Assembly: GCF_000153025.1 (NCBI RefSeq)
Contig: NZ_CH672434.1
Location: forward strand, 181,003-245,002
Direction of reading: 5' to 3'
Length of the DNA: 64,000 nucleotides
Source of the DNA: Marinomonas sp. MED121
GTDB taxonomy: Bacteria > Pseudomonadota > Gammaproteobacteria > Pseudomonadales > Marinomonadaceae
Shown: positions 54,065 to 62,665 of the stretch, in pieces
Layout of the letters: each line of letters begins with the position of its first letter
Numbering within the stretch: the stretch's first letter is position 1
The notes under the pieces: model-generated
Told to the model about the DNA's origin: nothing
The model's input: the letters and a program-made list of their open reading frames with translations, nothing else
Database searches by the model: none
Translations under genes and position numbers: made by a program

Positions 54065-54877
54065 ATGAAAAGGAAGTACGTACTAAAACCTTTAATTGCT
54101 GGTTTTATTTTTGCTGGTTTAGTGGGCTGTTCGGCTAAGGCGGTTAATCAAGATGCGCCTGTTGGAGCGGATGAAAGCGAGTTTGTTCAACATGATGAAG
54201 ATCCTTGGGAAAGGTTTAACCGTTCCATGTACGCGTTTAATTCAGGCTTAGATAAAGCGATTTTAAAACCTGTTGCGATTGGCTATAAGGATGTGACCCC
54301 GACACCTATCCAAAAGGGTGTGAGTAATTTTTTCTCCAACCTTGGCGAAGTGGGCAACATTTTTAATAACCTGTTACAAGGTAAAGTAGATGCGACCGCT
54401 TCATCAAGCTGGCGCTTTATTATCAACTCTACCGCAGGCTGGTTTGGTATTTTTGATGTGGCCTCTGAGATGGGGCTAAAAAAGCAAGAAGAGGATTTCG
54501 GTGAAACTTTAGGCTATTGGGGGATCAGTTCTGGGCCTTATTTAGTCTTGCCCCTGTTTGGACCCTCTACATTAAGGGATTCAACCGATGTGCCGGTTGG
54601 ATTTTATACCCCGGGTGCCAAAGAATTCTTTAATCTTCATTGGGATGATGCACTTGCTGTCGATAGTTTGGACTTAGTAGAAACCAGAGCCTCCTTGCTT
54701 TCGATTGAGTCACTTATCATAGGTGATGAGTATGAGTTTGTTCGTGATGTTTACCTGCAAAGCCGAGAAAATGCGGTACATGACGGCAATCCACCAGAGA
54801 CTGAAGATGATTGGGGTGACGATTGGGGTGATGAAGATGCTTGGGGCGATGACGAAGATGAGTGGTCTGAAAACTAA
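54065..54877 (+). CDS. mlaA: MlaA (VacJ) outer-membrane lipoprotein
   Basis: Outer-membrane lipoprotein that removes misplaced phospholipids from the outer leaflet and hands them to the Mla shuttle. The lipobox LVGC (Cys22) is followed by a mature MlaA domain: DPWERFNRSMYAFN, SNFFSNLGEVGNIFNNLLQG, FGETLGYWGISSGPYLVLPL and FGPSTLRDS. It has an unusual acidic, Trp-rich C-terminal tail of about 25 residues (WGDDWGDEDAWGDDEDEW). The mlaBCDEF genes are not in the window. The gene follows hrpA across a tandem repeat; readthrough is possible. Confidence 0.94.
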   Translation: MKRKYVLKPLIAGFIFAGLVGCSAKAVNQDAPVGADESEFVQHDEDPWERFNRSMYAFNSGLDKAILKPVAIGYKDVTPTPIQKGVSNFFSNLGEVGNIFNNLLQGKVDATASSSWRFIINSTAGWFGIFDVASEMGLKKQEEDFGETLGYWGISSGPYLVLPLFGPSTLRDSTDVPVGFYTPGAKEFFNLHWDDALAVDSLDLVETRASLLSIESLIIGDEYEFVRDVYLQSRENAVHDGNPPETEDDWGDDWGDEDAWGDDEDEWSEN

Positions 54878-54944
54878 GTAAAATTTAGTGCTTAATTAAA
54901 ATAAATTACATTTATCATTAACTTCTCTCTTTTTAATCTATTTC

Positions 54945-54980
54945 AAAGGTCATTTTCTTATTGAGAAAATGGCCTTTTTT
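54945..54980 (+). terminator. Intrinsic terminator after mlaA
   Basis: A stem of about 14 bp (54945-54958 with 54964-54977, one G-T pair, AAAGGTCATTTTCT arm) and a T run. Confidence 0.88.
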
Positions 54981-55090
54981 AATAAATACCTGTTAAATCT
55001 GATACTTAAAACAGCCAAAACCCTCACAAAAAAACCATAAATAGACACGCTCATTTTTGATACTGATTCATTTTCAACAAAGGTTTTTTT

Positions 55091-55419
55091 AGGGAAGCTG
55101 CGATTAAGTCACCTCTTCTCAGTCTGCTCTTTAAAGGTATATGGGGAAAAGTGTCAAACAAGGCGTCACTTTGCGTTTATTAATAGAAAGTCATTGTAGG
55201 TAACTTTGTAGGTACCTTTCGAGAAGGGACAAGGTAGAGTGACATTTTTCTGAAATGCCGTTTAGGTATTCTTCAAAGACCCAAAGGGCGTGGTCTAAAA
55301 GCCCTATATTTAGGTTGAGGACCTTATCAATAGAGCAACTATTAAGTTGCGCCCCTCGCCATAAATCTAGTTGCTTTTATCCACACGCTGAGGCGGGAGG
55401 ACTTATTCGCAGCTTCCCT
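55091..55419. mobile_element. Dispersed MITE-like repeat, copy C (complete, with terminal inverted repeats)
   Basis: Best copy of the family. The left end AGGGAAGCTGCGATTAAGTC (55091-55110) and the right end GACTTATTCGCAGCTTCCCT (55400-55419) are inverted repeats, identical at 19 of 20 positions. Between them lies a 289-bp core shared in order with copy B and, in its right half, with copy A. The right end also forms a local hairpin (GGCGGGAG/CTTCCCTCGCC). An apparent open frame (55255-55473) across the right half has a similar peptide in copy B but not in A. No transposase is encoded. Confidence 0.85.
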
Positions 55420-55728
55420 CGCCTCCATTTCTATTTATTAAGCTTACCTGATCAAGTGAAATACCTAATTTGATATATATTAATTGCTAATCATCATCTA
55501 TGTTAATTGCTTAACCTAATGAATATAAAAACAAATATAAGCTAGGAAAGCTGTATTTAGGCAAGAAATCATTACATAACAGATTTTAAAATCATGTTTC
55601 GATTTTTCTATGCACTAATCAATATTTAAAATGGCAATGCATGCTTGATCTCTAGGGAGTGTCTGGCACTCGCTGATAAAGATTGCGGTTGATCTTGTCA
55701 TTTTCCAAGGAATAAATAGGAGAAAGAT

Positions 55729-57759
55729 ATGTTTGATTTTATACGTAAACAATCGCTTCCAAGGCAATTGAGTGCTGGAACTCTTATCGCCGTGATCGTT
55801 TTTATGTCCTTACTTATATTTTCGATTTCTCAGTTCTTCACTAACGAAGTGAATAATGTCGCGACTGAGAATCAAAGGAAGCAGGTTCAACTTGTATCGC
55901 AGAACCTTGAGGCAAGATACCTTGCTATGGTGAAGAACAACAAGATAATGACTCAAATGCTTCATGCTCAATTACAAGGAATGAGCATTGAAAAGGGTGA
56001 TTTAGGCGCCAGTACGCCAGTACTTATGTTGAATGATCAAATCTTAAATCAAAATCATGCCTTGTTAGATGACTTCACGATGAAATCAGAGCATTTTGCC
56101 AGCCTGTATGTGAAACATAATAATCGTTTTATAAACATTGCCACTAGCCTTAAAAATCAGGAAGGTGAAAGAGTACAAGGCTTAGATATCAGTTCAGACT
56201 TTCCTGCTTATAGTGCCTTACAAAGTGGTTTGTCCTATGAAGGGCAGGTTAAGCATGCAAACTATAATTTATATCAAAATCTTACCCCGATTAAACAAGG
56301 TGGCCAAGTTGTGGGTGCTGTTGAAATCAGTACTGATTTGACCAAAGTCGTAGCGAAACTGGGTGAATACGTCAATCAACTAACGTTTGGTAAGTCAGGG
56401 TATATCTATGTCATGGCCGCGGGTCAGTATGAAGGTGACCTGGTGATACATAGAACGCTATTCGGGCAGAATGTTTATGATGTACAACTGGGTATGATTG
56501 ATACTTTTAGCCAAGCCTTTGTTGGTGAAAGTGGGCAGTTTAATTATTCAGTGCCAACTCAAGGTATCGACGAAGAGCCAAGAGAATCAAAGGTCTTATA
56601 TCAAATGGTTAAAGGGTGGAACTGGGTGGCTCTGCTTAAAACCTATGAAGATGAATATCAAGCTGAGGTTGATGCACAAATTTTTAAAATCGAGCTAATG
56701 TGTATCGCAGGCGCCTTATTCTTAATGTTGGTACTGTGGTGGTTAATCACACGTTCATTATTGCCACTTGATGAAATAACCAAAGGTTTAAAATTATTAG
56801 GTGAGGGAAACTTAACCTATCAATTTAAATTTAATAAAGAAGTGAATACTAAAAATGAGATGCATTTATTAAAGCGTGATATTGCCGCTATGCGTGATGG
56901 TTTGGTGAATGTTATCAAACAGGTTTCAGATTCGAGTAAAGACCTGGTTGATTCTGCTGAATCCATCGGCAATGTGGGAGATGAATTGCAACATCATGCG
57001 AAGAAAAGTGAGCAAGAAAGTACTCAGGTTGCCACGGCAATTGATCAAGTGGTTGAGTCAATTGAGGAAGTAGCAAACAGTACTCGTGCCGTTTCAGGAG
57101 AAACCTCTGCAGCCAGTCAAATCAGTGAATCTGGCAATGATGCTGTGCAAGAAGTTGAAAAAACGGTTGCCACCTTGTCCCAAGCCTTTAGTACCGCATC
57201 CCATCGCATCAAAGATGTTGAGGAAAGTAGTAATAGCATAGGTGAAGTGGTGGATGTGATTAATGCGATTGCTGAACAAACAAACTTGTTAGCACTTAAT
57301 GCTGCGATTGAGGCCGCTAGGGCAGGAGAACAGGGCAGAGGCTTTGCCGTTGTGGCTGATGAAGTGAGGAACCTTGCTCAAAAAACACAAGATTCAACTC
57401 AGCAAATCCGCGATGTGGTGGAAAAACTGCAAGCCAATAGTCAATCTGCTGTTGAAGGAATGGAAAATGGCGCTATGCAGGTTGAATTAAGTGTTAATAA
57501 AGCCACTAAGGCAGGGGTATTATTGCATCAAATTAGAGAGTCAATTGTCGCGGTTGAAAAGAGCATGAATGAGGTCTCTAATGCAACAGAAGAGCAAAGG
57601 TTAGCGGCGCAACAGATTAGTGCCAGTGCCAAATCCTTAACTCAGACTTCAAGCGAGACGTTTAACCACTCAGAGTTTTCCTCAGGGCAAGGCAAGAATG
57701 TAAAAGACCTTTCTATGGCCTTATTAAATAACATCAGTGTGTTTAAAATTTCTGATTAG
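55729..57759 (+). CDS. Methyl-accepting chemotaxis protein with Cache_3/Cache_2-type sensor
   Basis: A 676-aa chemoreceptor. First membrane helix about 16-38, a long periplasmic segment (about 40-325) with a Cache_3-Cache_2 layout ([51 protein letters not shown]), second helix about 326-345, HAMP ([20 protein letters not shown]), then the signalling hairpin [20 protein letters not shown] with [17 protein letters not shown] precedes the ATG. No C-terminal pentapeptide. Ligand unknown. A short terminator follows. Confidence 0.92.
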   Translation: MFDFIRKQSLPRQLSAGTLIAVIVFMSLLIFSISQFFTNEVNNVATENQRKQVQLVSQNLEARYLAMVKNNKIMTQMLHAQLQGMSIEKGDLGASTPVLMLNDQILNQNHALLDDFTMKSEHFASLYVKHNNRFINIATSLKNQEGERVQGLDISSDFPAYSALQSGLSYEGQVKHANYNLYQNLTPIKQGGQVVGAVEISTDLTKVVAKLGEYVNQLTFGKSGYIYVMAAGQYEGDLVIHRTLFGQNVYDVQLGMIDTFSQAFVGESGQFNYSVPTQGIDEEPRESKVLYQMVKGWNWVALLKTYEDEYQAEVDAQIFKIELMCIAGALFLMLVLWWLITRSLLPLDEITKGLKLLGEGNLTYQFKFNKEVNTKNEMHLLKRDIAAMRDGLVNVIKQVSDSSKDLVDSAESIGNVGDELQHHAKKSEQESTQVATAIDQVVESIEEVANSTRAVSGETSAASQISESGNDAVQEVEKTVATLSQAFSTASHRIKDVEESSNSIGEVVDVINAIAEQTNLLALNAAIEAARAGEQGRGFAVVADEVRNLAQKTQDSTQQIRDVVEKLQANSQSAVEGMENGAMQVELSVNKATKAGVLLHQIRESIVAVEKSMNEVSNATEEQRLAAQQISASAKSLTQTSSETFNHSEFSSGQGKNVKDLSMALLNNISVFKISD

Positions 57760-57782
57760 AGGGGAATTCAAGTCATTTAAAG

Positions 57783-57804
57783 AAGAGGATTAGGCCTCTT
57801 TTTT
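57783..57804 (+). terminator. Short intrinsic terminator after the chemoreceptor
   Basis: AAGAGG (57783-57788) pairs with CCTCTT (57795-57800) around a 6-nt loop, followed by a T run. Confidence 0.75.
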
Positions 57805-57850
57805 GTTAATCTAATTTTAAATTCATCCATATCAAGATAGAAGGGAAGGC

Positions 57851-58249
57851 ATGTTAACTGGACTCAATCATATTACTTTAAGTGTGTCTCAACTTGAGCA
57901 TTCATTGGACTTTTATCAAAATTTATTAGGTTTTAAAGCACATGTTAAATGGGATAATGGAGCCTACCTTTCACTACCTGGGCTTTGGTTGTGTTTGAGC
58001 CTAGGCCGGACAGAGAGTGTAAAAGACTATACTCACTTTGCTTTTAGCCTAAGTGAAAGTGATTACGAGCGTTTGGTAATAAAGTTGAAGCAGTATGGTG
58101 TGAAGCAATGGCAAGAAAATACCAGTGAAGGCGAATCTTTTTACTTTTTAGATCCTGATGGGCATAAGTTAGAGCTTCACCTAGGTAGCCTTGAGACAAG
58201 ATTAGCAGAGCTGAAAACGTCTCCTTATCAAGGGCTTGTTTGGCTTTAG
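57851..58249 (+). CDS. fosA: FosA-type fosfomycin-resistance-like glutathione transferase
   Basis: A 132-aa vicinal-oxygen-chelate enzyme very like FosA: MLTGLNHITLSVSQLEHSLD at the start, DYTHFAF and SEGESFYFLDPDGHKLELH later. Metal ligands H7, H62 and E108 match FosA H7, H64 and E110, and S92, S96, Y98 and R117 match its fosfomycin-contact residues. FosA Lys90, which in the Pseudomonas protein contacts the phosphonate, is Gln88 here. Mn- and glutathione-dependent detoxification of fosfomycin is expected by family, but the change leaves activity uncertain. Single gene, no mobile element. Confidence 0.9.
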   Translation: MLTGLNHITLSVSQLEHSLDFYQNLLGFKAHVKWDNGAYLSLPGLWLCLSLGRTESVKDYTHFAFSLSESDYERLVIKLKQYGVKQWQENTSEGESFYFLDPDGHKLELHLGSLETRLAELKTSPYQGLVWL

Positions 58250-58262
58250 ATACTAGAAACCA

Positions 58263-59111
58263 TTATTTAAGATTGGGAATATACCACCAGTGAGTATTGA
58301 CGGGTCTAAAATGCTTATCTCTTTTAAGGTGAATGACATTAAGTTGGTTGGGTTTATGCTCGTCAATTATTTCAGCATGATGGCTTAAAAATAGCGATTT
58401 GAACGTGCCATTGTTAAGAATATTATTCATACCAATTTCAATACGTTTAGCTAAGTTTTTATATTTAGGGCTGACATGAAAATAGACTGGGTGGGGGTAG
58501 TATAAGGCAAGTGTATCGTTAATTAGCAAGTTGGTACTTGTGCCTTTAAATCTCTCAAGTTCAACATCAATCTCTCTAATGCTTCTGGGTAAGTAATCAA
58601 ATCTGTTGTAATGTAGCATCGAATATAAACTGATGAAGTTAGACGCAGTTTCAACTCTAAGTTTGTTAAGTTTAAAAATGGAAAAATCAGACCATTGGTT
58701 ATTAAACCCTGCTTTCAATGCCTGCAACTCTTCTAATGATTGAACTGTTATCAATTCTTTATTGCTATCGATATTCGTTGCTAATAACCTAAACCCTAAC
58801 ATACCTTGATAAATCGGGACCTCAATAGCGATAAGGTTACTATTTACGCTCTGAGATGCTCCAAAACTAGTAATTTGGAATGTTAAACCTTGTTCCAGCA
58901 TATAGTGTCTTCTGTTAAAACTATGTTGCTTTTTATAAGAGTTAAGTTGATATGAGCCGTGGCTTTGGATTGTGCTATCAAGCGCTAATTTAATGAGTTC
59001 ATATGGATAATTATCACGGGGACTAACGGCGATAGTCCAAGATGGTGTGTGATTTTGAGCTTGAGTTGAACAGCAAAAATATAATAGTAATAGAGTGACA
59101 GCGAACTTCAT
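58263..59111 (-). CDS. Periplasmic solute-binding-like protein, divergent type
   Basis: A 282-aa exported protein with a signal peptide (MKFAVTLLLLYFCCSTQA). The mature part has an SBP-like layout, with strands such as WTIAVSPRDNYPYELIK and LITVQSLEELQALKAG, and a basic C-terminal half. It lacks the clear SBP_bac_3 pocket motif, and the family is not certain. Large numbers of such ABC-less proteins occur in marine gammaproteobacteria. Leftward single gene, ending 13 bp from the fosA-like stop. Function unknown. Confidence 0.65.
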   Translation of the reverse strand: MKFAVTLLLLYFCCSTQAQNHTPSWTIAVSPRDNYPYELIKLALDSTIQSHGSYQLNSYKKQHSFNRRHYMLEQGLTFQITSFGASQSVNSNLIAIEVPIYQGMLGFRLLATNIDSNKELITVQSLEELQALKAGFNNQWSDFSIFKLNKLRVETASNFISLYSMLHYNRFDYLPRSIREIDVELERFKGTSTNLLINDTLALYYPHPVYFHVSPKYKNLAKRIEIGMNNILNNGTFKSLFLSHHAEIIDEHKPNQLNVIHLKRDKHFRPVNTHWWYIPNLK

Positions 59112-59202
59112 ATATCTTGAACCAGGTAAAGGATTAGGGCTTCATTGTTGTGTCGTTCTTACGAGCCATTTCCTTTAGCTGAACAATGTCGGAAATTATA
59201 AC

Positions 59203-59262
59203 TAAAGAACCTGTGATTAATCCACACGCTTAGGCTGGAGAACTTAATCGCAGGTTCCTGAA
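59203..59262. repeat. MITE-like repeat family, minimal copy D
   Basis: GAACCTGTGATTAA (59207-59220) and TTAATCGCAGGTTC (59244-59257) form a 14-bp stem with one G-T pair. Between them lies TCCACACGCTTAGGCTGGAG, the tail segment found just before the right end in copies B and C. It therefore keeps only the two ends and the tail of the family, in REP-like form. Confidence 0.7.
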
Positions 59263-59380
59263 CCATTAAGATAAAGTAATATATTCAATCTAGCTTATTC
59301 TAAAACTTTTGCATGAAACCTAAGAGGTAAGCTGTTATAAAATTAAACTATGCTTATAGGCTTAGTGGGAAGGATGATAT

Positions 59381-60781
59381 ATGAATAATTATATTAGGCT
59401 AATGACAGCCGTTGCATTAGTGTTTGGTACATCAATGACAAGTATTGCTTCAGACTTTCAAGCTGAATATGATGCTTATGTGAAGTCTCAGCAAGAGGGT
59501 TTTAAAACTTATGCAAATCAGCATCAGGTGTTTATTGAAGAATTAAAAAAAGAGTGGCAAGCCTATAAAAGTATGCCTGTTCTGGTTCGTGATAAAACGC
59601 CAAAATTGCCCAGCGCCCCCGTTCGCCATGATAGCCCTGTAACACCTTCTGAGCCTGTTATTAGTTATGTTCCTCCTGTGATTGAATCTGATCCTATTGA
59701 AGAGCCAAAAATAGAAGAGCCTGTCTCACAAGCGCCTGATACTCCAGTTCAACACAACAAAGTCAATTTTAGCTTTTATGGTCAAGATATAAGTTTAGAA
59801 AAAATCACCTTGGTTGAACTTACCGGTCAAACGCAATCGAGTTTAAAAAACTATTGGCAGCAAAGTTCAGACATAAATTATGACAGGGTATTGGCTGAAC
59901 TGAATCAAATTAAAATTGATTTGGCGCTCTCTGATTGGGCCTTTTGGTTATTGATAGATGCATATGTGAGCGAACAAGCGAATCATGAGAATCAACAAAT
60001 CGCATTAAGTTGGTTCCTATTAAATAATTTAGGCTATGCCGCTCGTATTGCTTTAGGGTCTGACTCCTTTGTACTCATGGTGCCAACCGAACAAAAATTA
60101 TACGGTGTTTCTCGATATAAAATTGATGGGAAAGCTTTCTATCAAATTGCAGGCAAGGCGAGTCGCGAGGTGAGAACGTATGATGGTAGTTTTGAGCAAG
60201 GGAAAGGCTCGTTTGATATGCGTTTTAATAAAACGCTAAAAACGGTTGAAAATATTCATTACCGTTCATTTGAAACTCGTTTAGATGGACAAGAGTTAAG
60301 CTTAAACTTACCCTATGATCTAGAAAGGGTTAAGTACTTTAAAACGTATCCTCAGATAGATTTACGTTATTATTTCGAAGCGCCCGTCGGTAAGGTCGCA
60401 TCAAATGGATTAACCGAGCAAATGAATCATTTTTTAAAAGGGAATGATGACGATCAGCTCACACAACTCTTACATTTAATTCATCAGGCTTTTCCCTATG
60501 CCATAGATCAACAGCAATTTGGCGCCGAAAATTATTTATTGGTTGAAGAGTCCTTGCATTACAAAGCGTCTGATTGCGAAGATAGATCTATCTTGTTTGC
60601 TTGGCTGGCTAAACATTTGCTTAATCAGCAAGTTGTTGCATTAAATTATCCTGGCCATGTCTCCACAGCAATATATAAAGATAATAAGCTTATCCCAGCA
60701 GACCCGACTTATATTGGGGCTAATTTGGGGGATGTGATGCCTGATTATCAAGGTGTGACACCTAAGGTTATTCAGTTCTAA
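59381..60781 (+). CDS. Exported transglutaminase-like protein
   Basis: A 466-aa protein with a signal peptide (about 1-24), a helical, charged N-terminal part, a Pro-rich linker (about 75-125) and a C-terminal domain with a transglutaminase-like triad: C399 in ASDCEDRS, H426 in YPGHVSTAI and D441 in PADPTY. The order and spacing match the bacterial transglutaminase/cysteine-protease fold. The middle region (about 180-330) is unassigned. A periplasmic peptidase or amidase role is likely by fold. The next gene, DUF6765-like, follows after 36 bp in the same direction. Confidence 0.8.
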   Translation: MNNYIRLMTAVALVFGTSMTSIASDFQAEYDAYVKSQQEGFKTYANQHQVFIEELKKEWQAYKSMPVLVRDKTPKLPSAPVRHDSPVTPSEPVISYVPPVIESDPIEEPKIEEPVSQAPDTPVQHNKVNFSFYGQDISLEKITLVELTGQTQSSLKNYWQQSSDINYDRVLAELNQIKIDLALSDWAFWLLIDAYVSEQANHENQQIALSWFLLNNLGYAARIALGSDSFVLMVPTEQKLYGVSRYKIDGKAFYQIAGKASREVRTYDGSFEQGKGSFDMRFNKTLKTVENIHYRSFETRLDGQELSLNLPYDLERVKYFKTYPQIDLRYYFEAPVGKVASNGLTEQMNHFLKGNDDDQLTQLLHLIHQAFPYAIDQQQFGAENYLLVEESLHYKASDCEDRSILFAWLAKHLLNQQVVALNYPGHVSTAIYKDNKLIPADPTYIGANLGDVMPDYQGVTPKVIQF

Positions 60782-60817
60782 CAGCACGACTTTTTCTTAA
60801 CAATAAGGAATTCACTC

Positions 60818-61900
60818 ATGCAAATAGATTTTCATTATTACGCGACATTCGCGATGGCTCGCTGTGCCGGATTAAACTTAGAAAGTGCACTTGTCATCGC
60901 AACATCGGCTCAGTTTGTTGATGATAATGCCAGTCCACATGATATTGAATTTGATGATGGTTCGAGTTTAAGTGTTGAGGCAACGGCCCACCATGTTGCT
61001 GACCTTGCAAATAGAGATAAAAAAGATCAGCGTAATGTTTGGGTTCCTTTCCATTTTTTACCCGGTAATGAGGGGATATCCTTTACGGAAAAGCTTATTT
61101 GCCGGCAAGACAGTGCGATTGCTAAGCAAATGTTGAGTCATTACTTAGAGCAATCAGATAAACCTTATTTCCTTGAACTTATAGGAATTATGGCCCATGT
61201 CTATGGGGATACTTTTTCTCATTATGGGTTTTCCGGTGTGAGTTCAAGGCGTAATCGAGTACAGAGTAGCAGTTTTCGCTTTCGTAATAGCGGAGAAGAG
61301 GTCGTACACTCCTTGGAAGAAAAAAGAAAACATTTTATTGCTCGTTACGGTAATCAATTAGTCCGCAATATTAAGTCTAGCTTGGCAGAGGATGTTTCTG
61401 GTGCGTTGGGCCATGGGGCCGTTTTGACATATCCAGATGCTCCTTATTTAGAGTGGCGTTTTGATTATGAGGCCTATGAGTATGAAGCGGTTCGAACGTC
61501 TGGTTGGAGAGATAATAAAGCGAGTTTCTTGGCTTATTGTCAAAAGATACATGCTTTTTTTAGTGCGTTAGGAAAGTTAACGCCTGACTATTGTGAGCCT
61601 CAAATGGCTAGTAATTGGGATGATATTGAAGAGAAGGTCAAAGCAGTGATTGCTTTACAGGCCGACAAAGAGGAACGCATTCAAGCTTGGCAAGATGCTG
61701 CGCAAAATGGTCTTTTTAAGAGCCCTCAATTGATTCCAAAATATAATGATTGGAATGGGGACTTTGACCTTATAAAAAGTTGTTATGGTGCCCATGAAGC
61801 AATACATTTTTCCTTGTATCGCTTCTATCAAGCCTCGTCATATCATAGATGGTATGTGCTTAGAGATTTGCTACCGCAATATGATCTTGCTGTGAACTAA
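60818..61900 (+). CDS. DUF6765-like protein (zinc-phospholipase-C-like features)
   Basis: A 360-aa soluble protein beginning MQIDFHYYATFAMARCAGLN, with QFVDDN, TAHHVADLANRDKKDQ, WVPFHFLPG and GIMAHVYGDTFSHYGFSGV. The many His/Asp pairs resemble those of zinc-dependent phospholipase-C-like helical proteins, and the N-terminus matches the DUF6765 type. No signal peptide, so it is probably cytoplasmic. Cotranscription with the exported transglutaminase-like protein is likely (36 bp gap, with AAGGAATT before the ATG). No function established; a lipid- or phosphoester-directed hydrolase is inference. Confidence 0.72.
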   Translation: MQIDFHYYATFAMARCAGLNLESALVIATSAQFVDDNASPHDIEFDDGSSLSVEATAHHVADLANRDKKDQRNVWVPFHFLPGNEGISFTEKLICRQDSAIAKQMLSHYLEQSDKPYFLELIGIMAHVYGDTFSHYGFSGVSSRRNRVQSSSFRFRNSGEEVVHSLEEKRKHFIARYGNQLVRNIKSSLAEDVSGALGHGAVLTYPDAPYLEWRFDYEAYEYEAVRTSGWRDNKASFLAYCQKIHAFFSALGKLTPDYCEPQMASNWDDIEEKVKAVIALQADKEERIQAWQDAAQNGLFKSPQLIPKYNDWNGDFDLIKSCYGAHEAIHFSLYRFYQASSYHRWYVLRDLLPQYDLAVN

Positions 61901-61902
61901 TC

Positions 61903-62520
61903 TTATACGCTTACTCTATAATGATTTAAAAACATGGCGACGGTTTGCTCCGTTAAATGTTCCTGTTCTAGGTCCGATATTTCAGTTTTAAGCCCCATAA
62001 CTTGTGGCCAAAAGCAGCTCCCTTTTAATAGGTTATGAAGCTGGGTAACGGCAAAATCAACATCTTGAATTGCTAAGCTCTCCTGAGCCTTAGCGGCTTT
62101 TAACCAACGCTTTAAACTCGTTTCCTGTTTAGAAAACTCAATCACTTTTTTCTGTAAATCTTCTGGATGATAAAAATAGTGTCCAAAGGCTACTCTGGTC
62201 AGAGCGATATACTCTGCATCACTCATCAGTTTTACTTCTGTTCTAATAAGCTGAGTTAACTGTGCTTCTAGACTCATGGTCTGATCAAATTCAATTGAGT
62301 TTTGAACCAAGGCTTTATTCCAGAGGTCTGCAACTAATTGCATGACGAGTTCTTCTTTGTTTTCAAAGTGGTTGTAAATAGTGCGTTTTGACACTTGGGC
62401 TAATTCGGCCAGTTTGTCCATGCTGGTGGCTTGTACCCCGAACGTTTGAAATGCACTTTTCGCAGCATCGAGGATGGCTTGATGTTTTATTTGTGATCGT
62501 GTGAGTTTTGTGTCTGTCAT
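61903..62520 (-). CDS. TetR-family regulator
   Basis: A 205-aa TetR regulator: helix-turn-helix TSMDKLAELAQVSKRTIYNHF and an AcrR-like C-terminal half. It stands back to back with the MBL-fold gene at 62666 across about 145 bp, so it probably controls that gene. Inducer unknown. It ends 2 bp from the stop of the DUF6765-like gene. Confidence 0.9.
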   Translation of the reverse strand: MTDTKLTRSQIKHQAILDAAKSAFQTFGVQATSMDKLAELAQVSKRTIYNHFENKEELVMQLVADLWNKALVQNSIEFDQTMSLEAQLTQLIRTEVKLMSDAEYIALTRVAFGHYFYHPEDLQKKVIEFSKQETSLKRWLKAAKAQESLAIQDVDFAVTQLHNLLKGSCFWPQVMGLKTEISDLEQEHLTEQTVAMFLNHYRVSV

Positions 62521-62665
62521 TTCATCCTACTGACTTAATTAGCTTGCATTATGGGTGTGTGAATATGCATTAAATATTCAAATTTAACGCATTTTACACT
62601 TGATGGTTTACTTTTGAAATAAGCATTATTACACTGCCCAGTATAGTTTACTTGGTGTGAAATAT

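Noticed and set aside
55255..55473. 72-codon frame
   Set aside because: Lies within repeat copy C; resemblance to the copy B frame follows from DNA identity.
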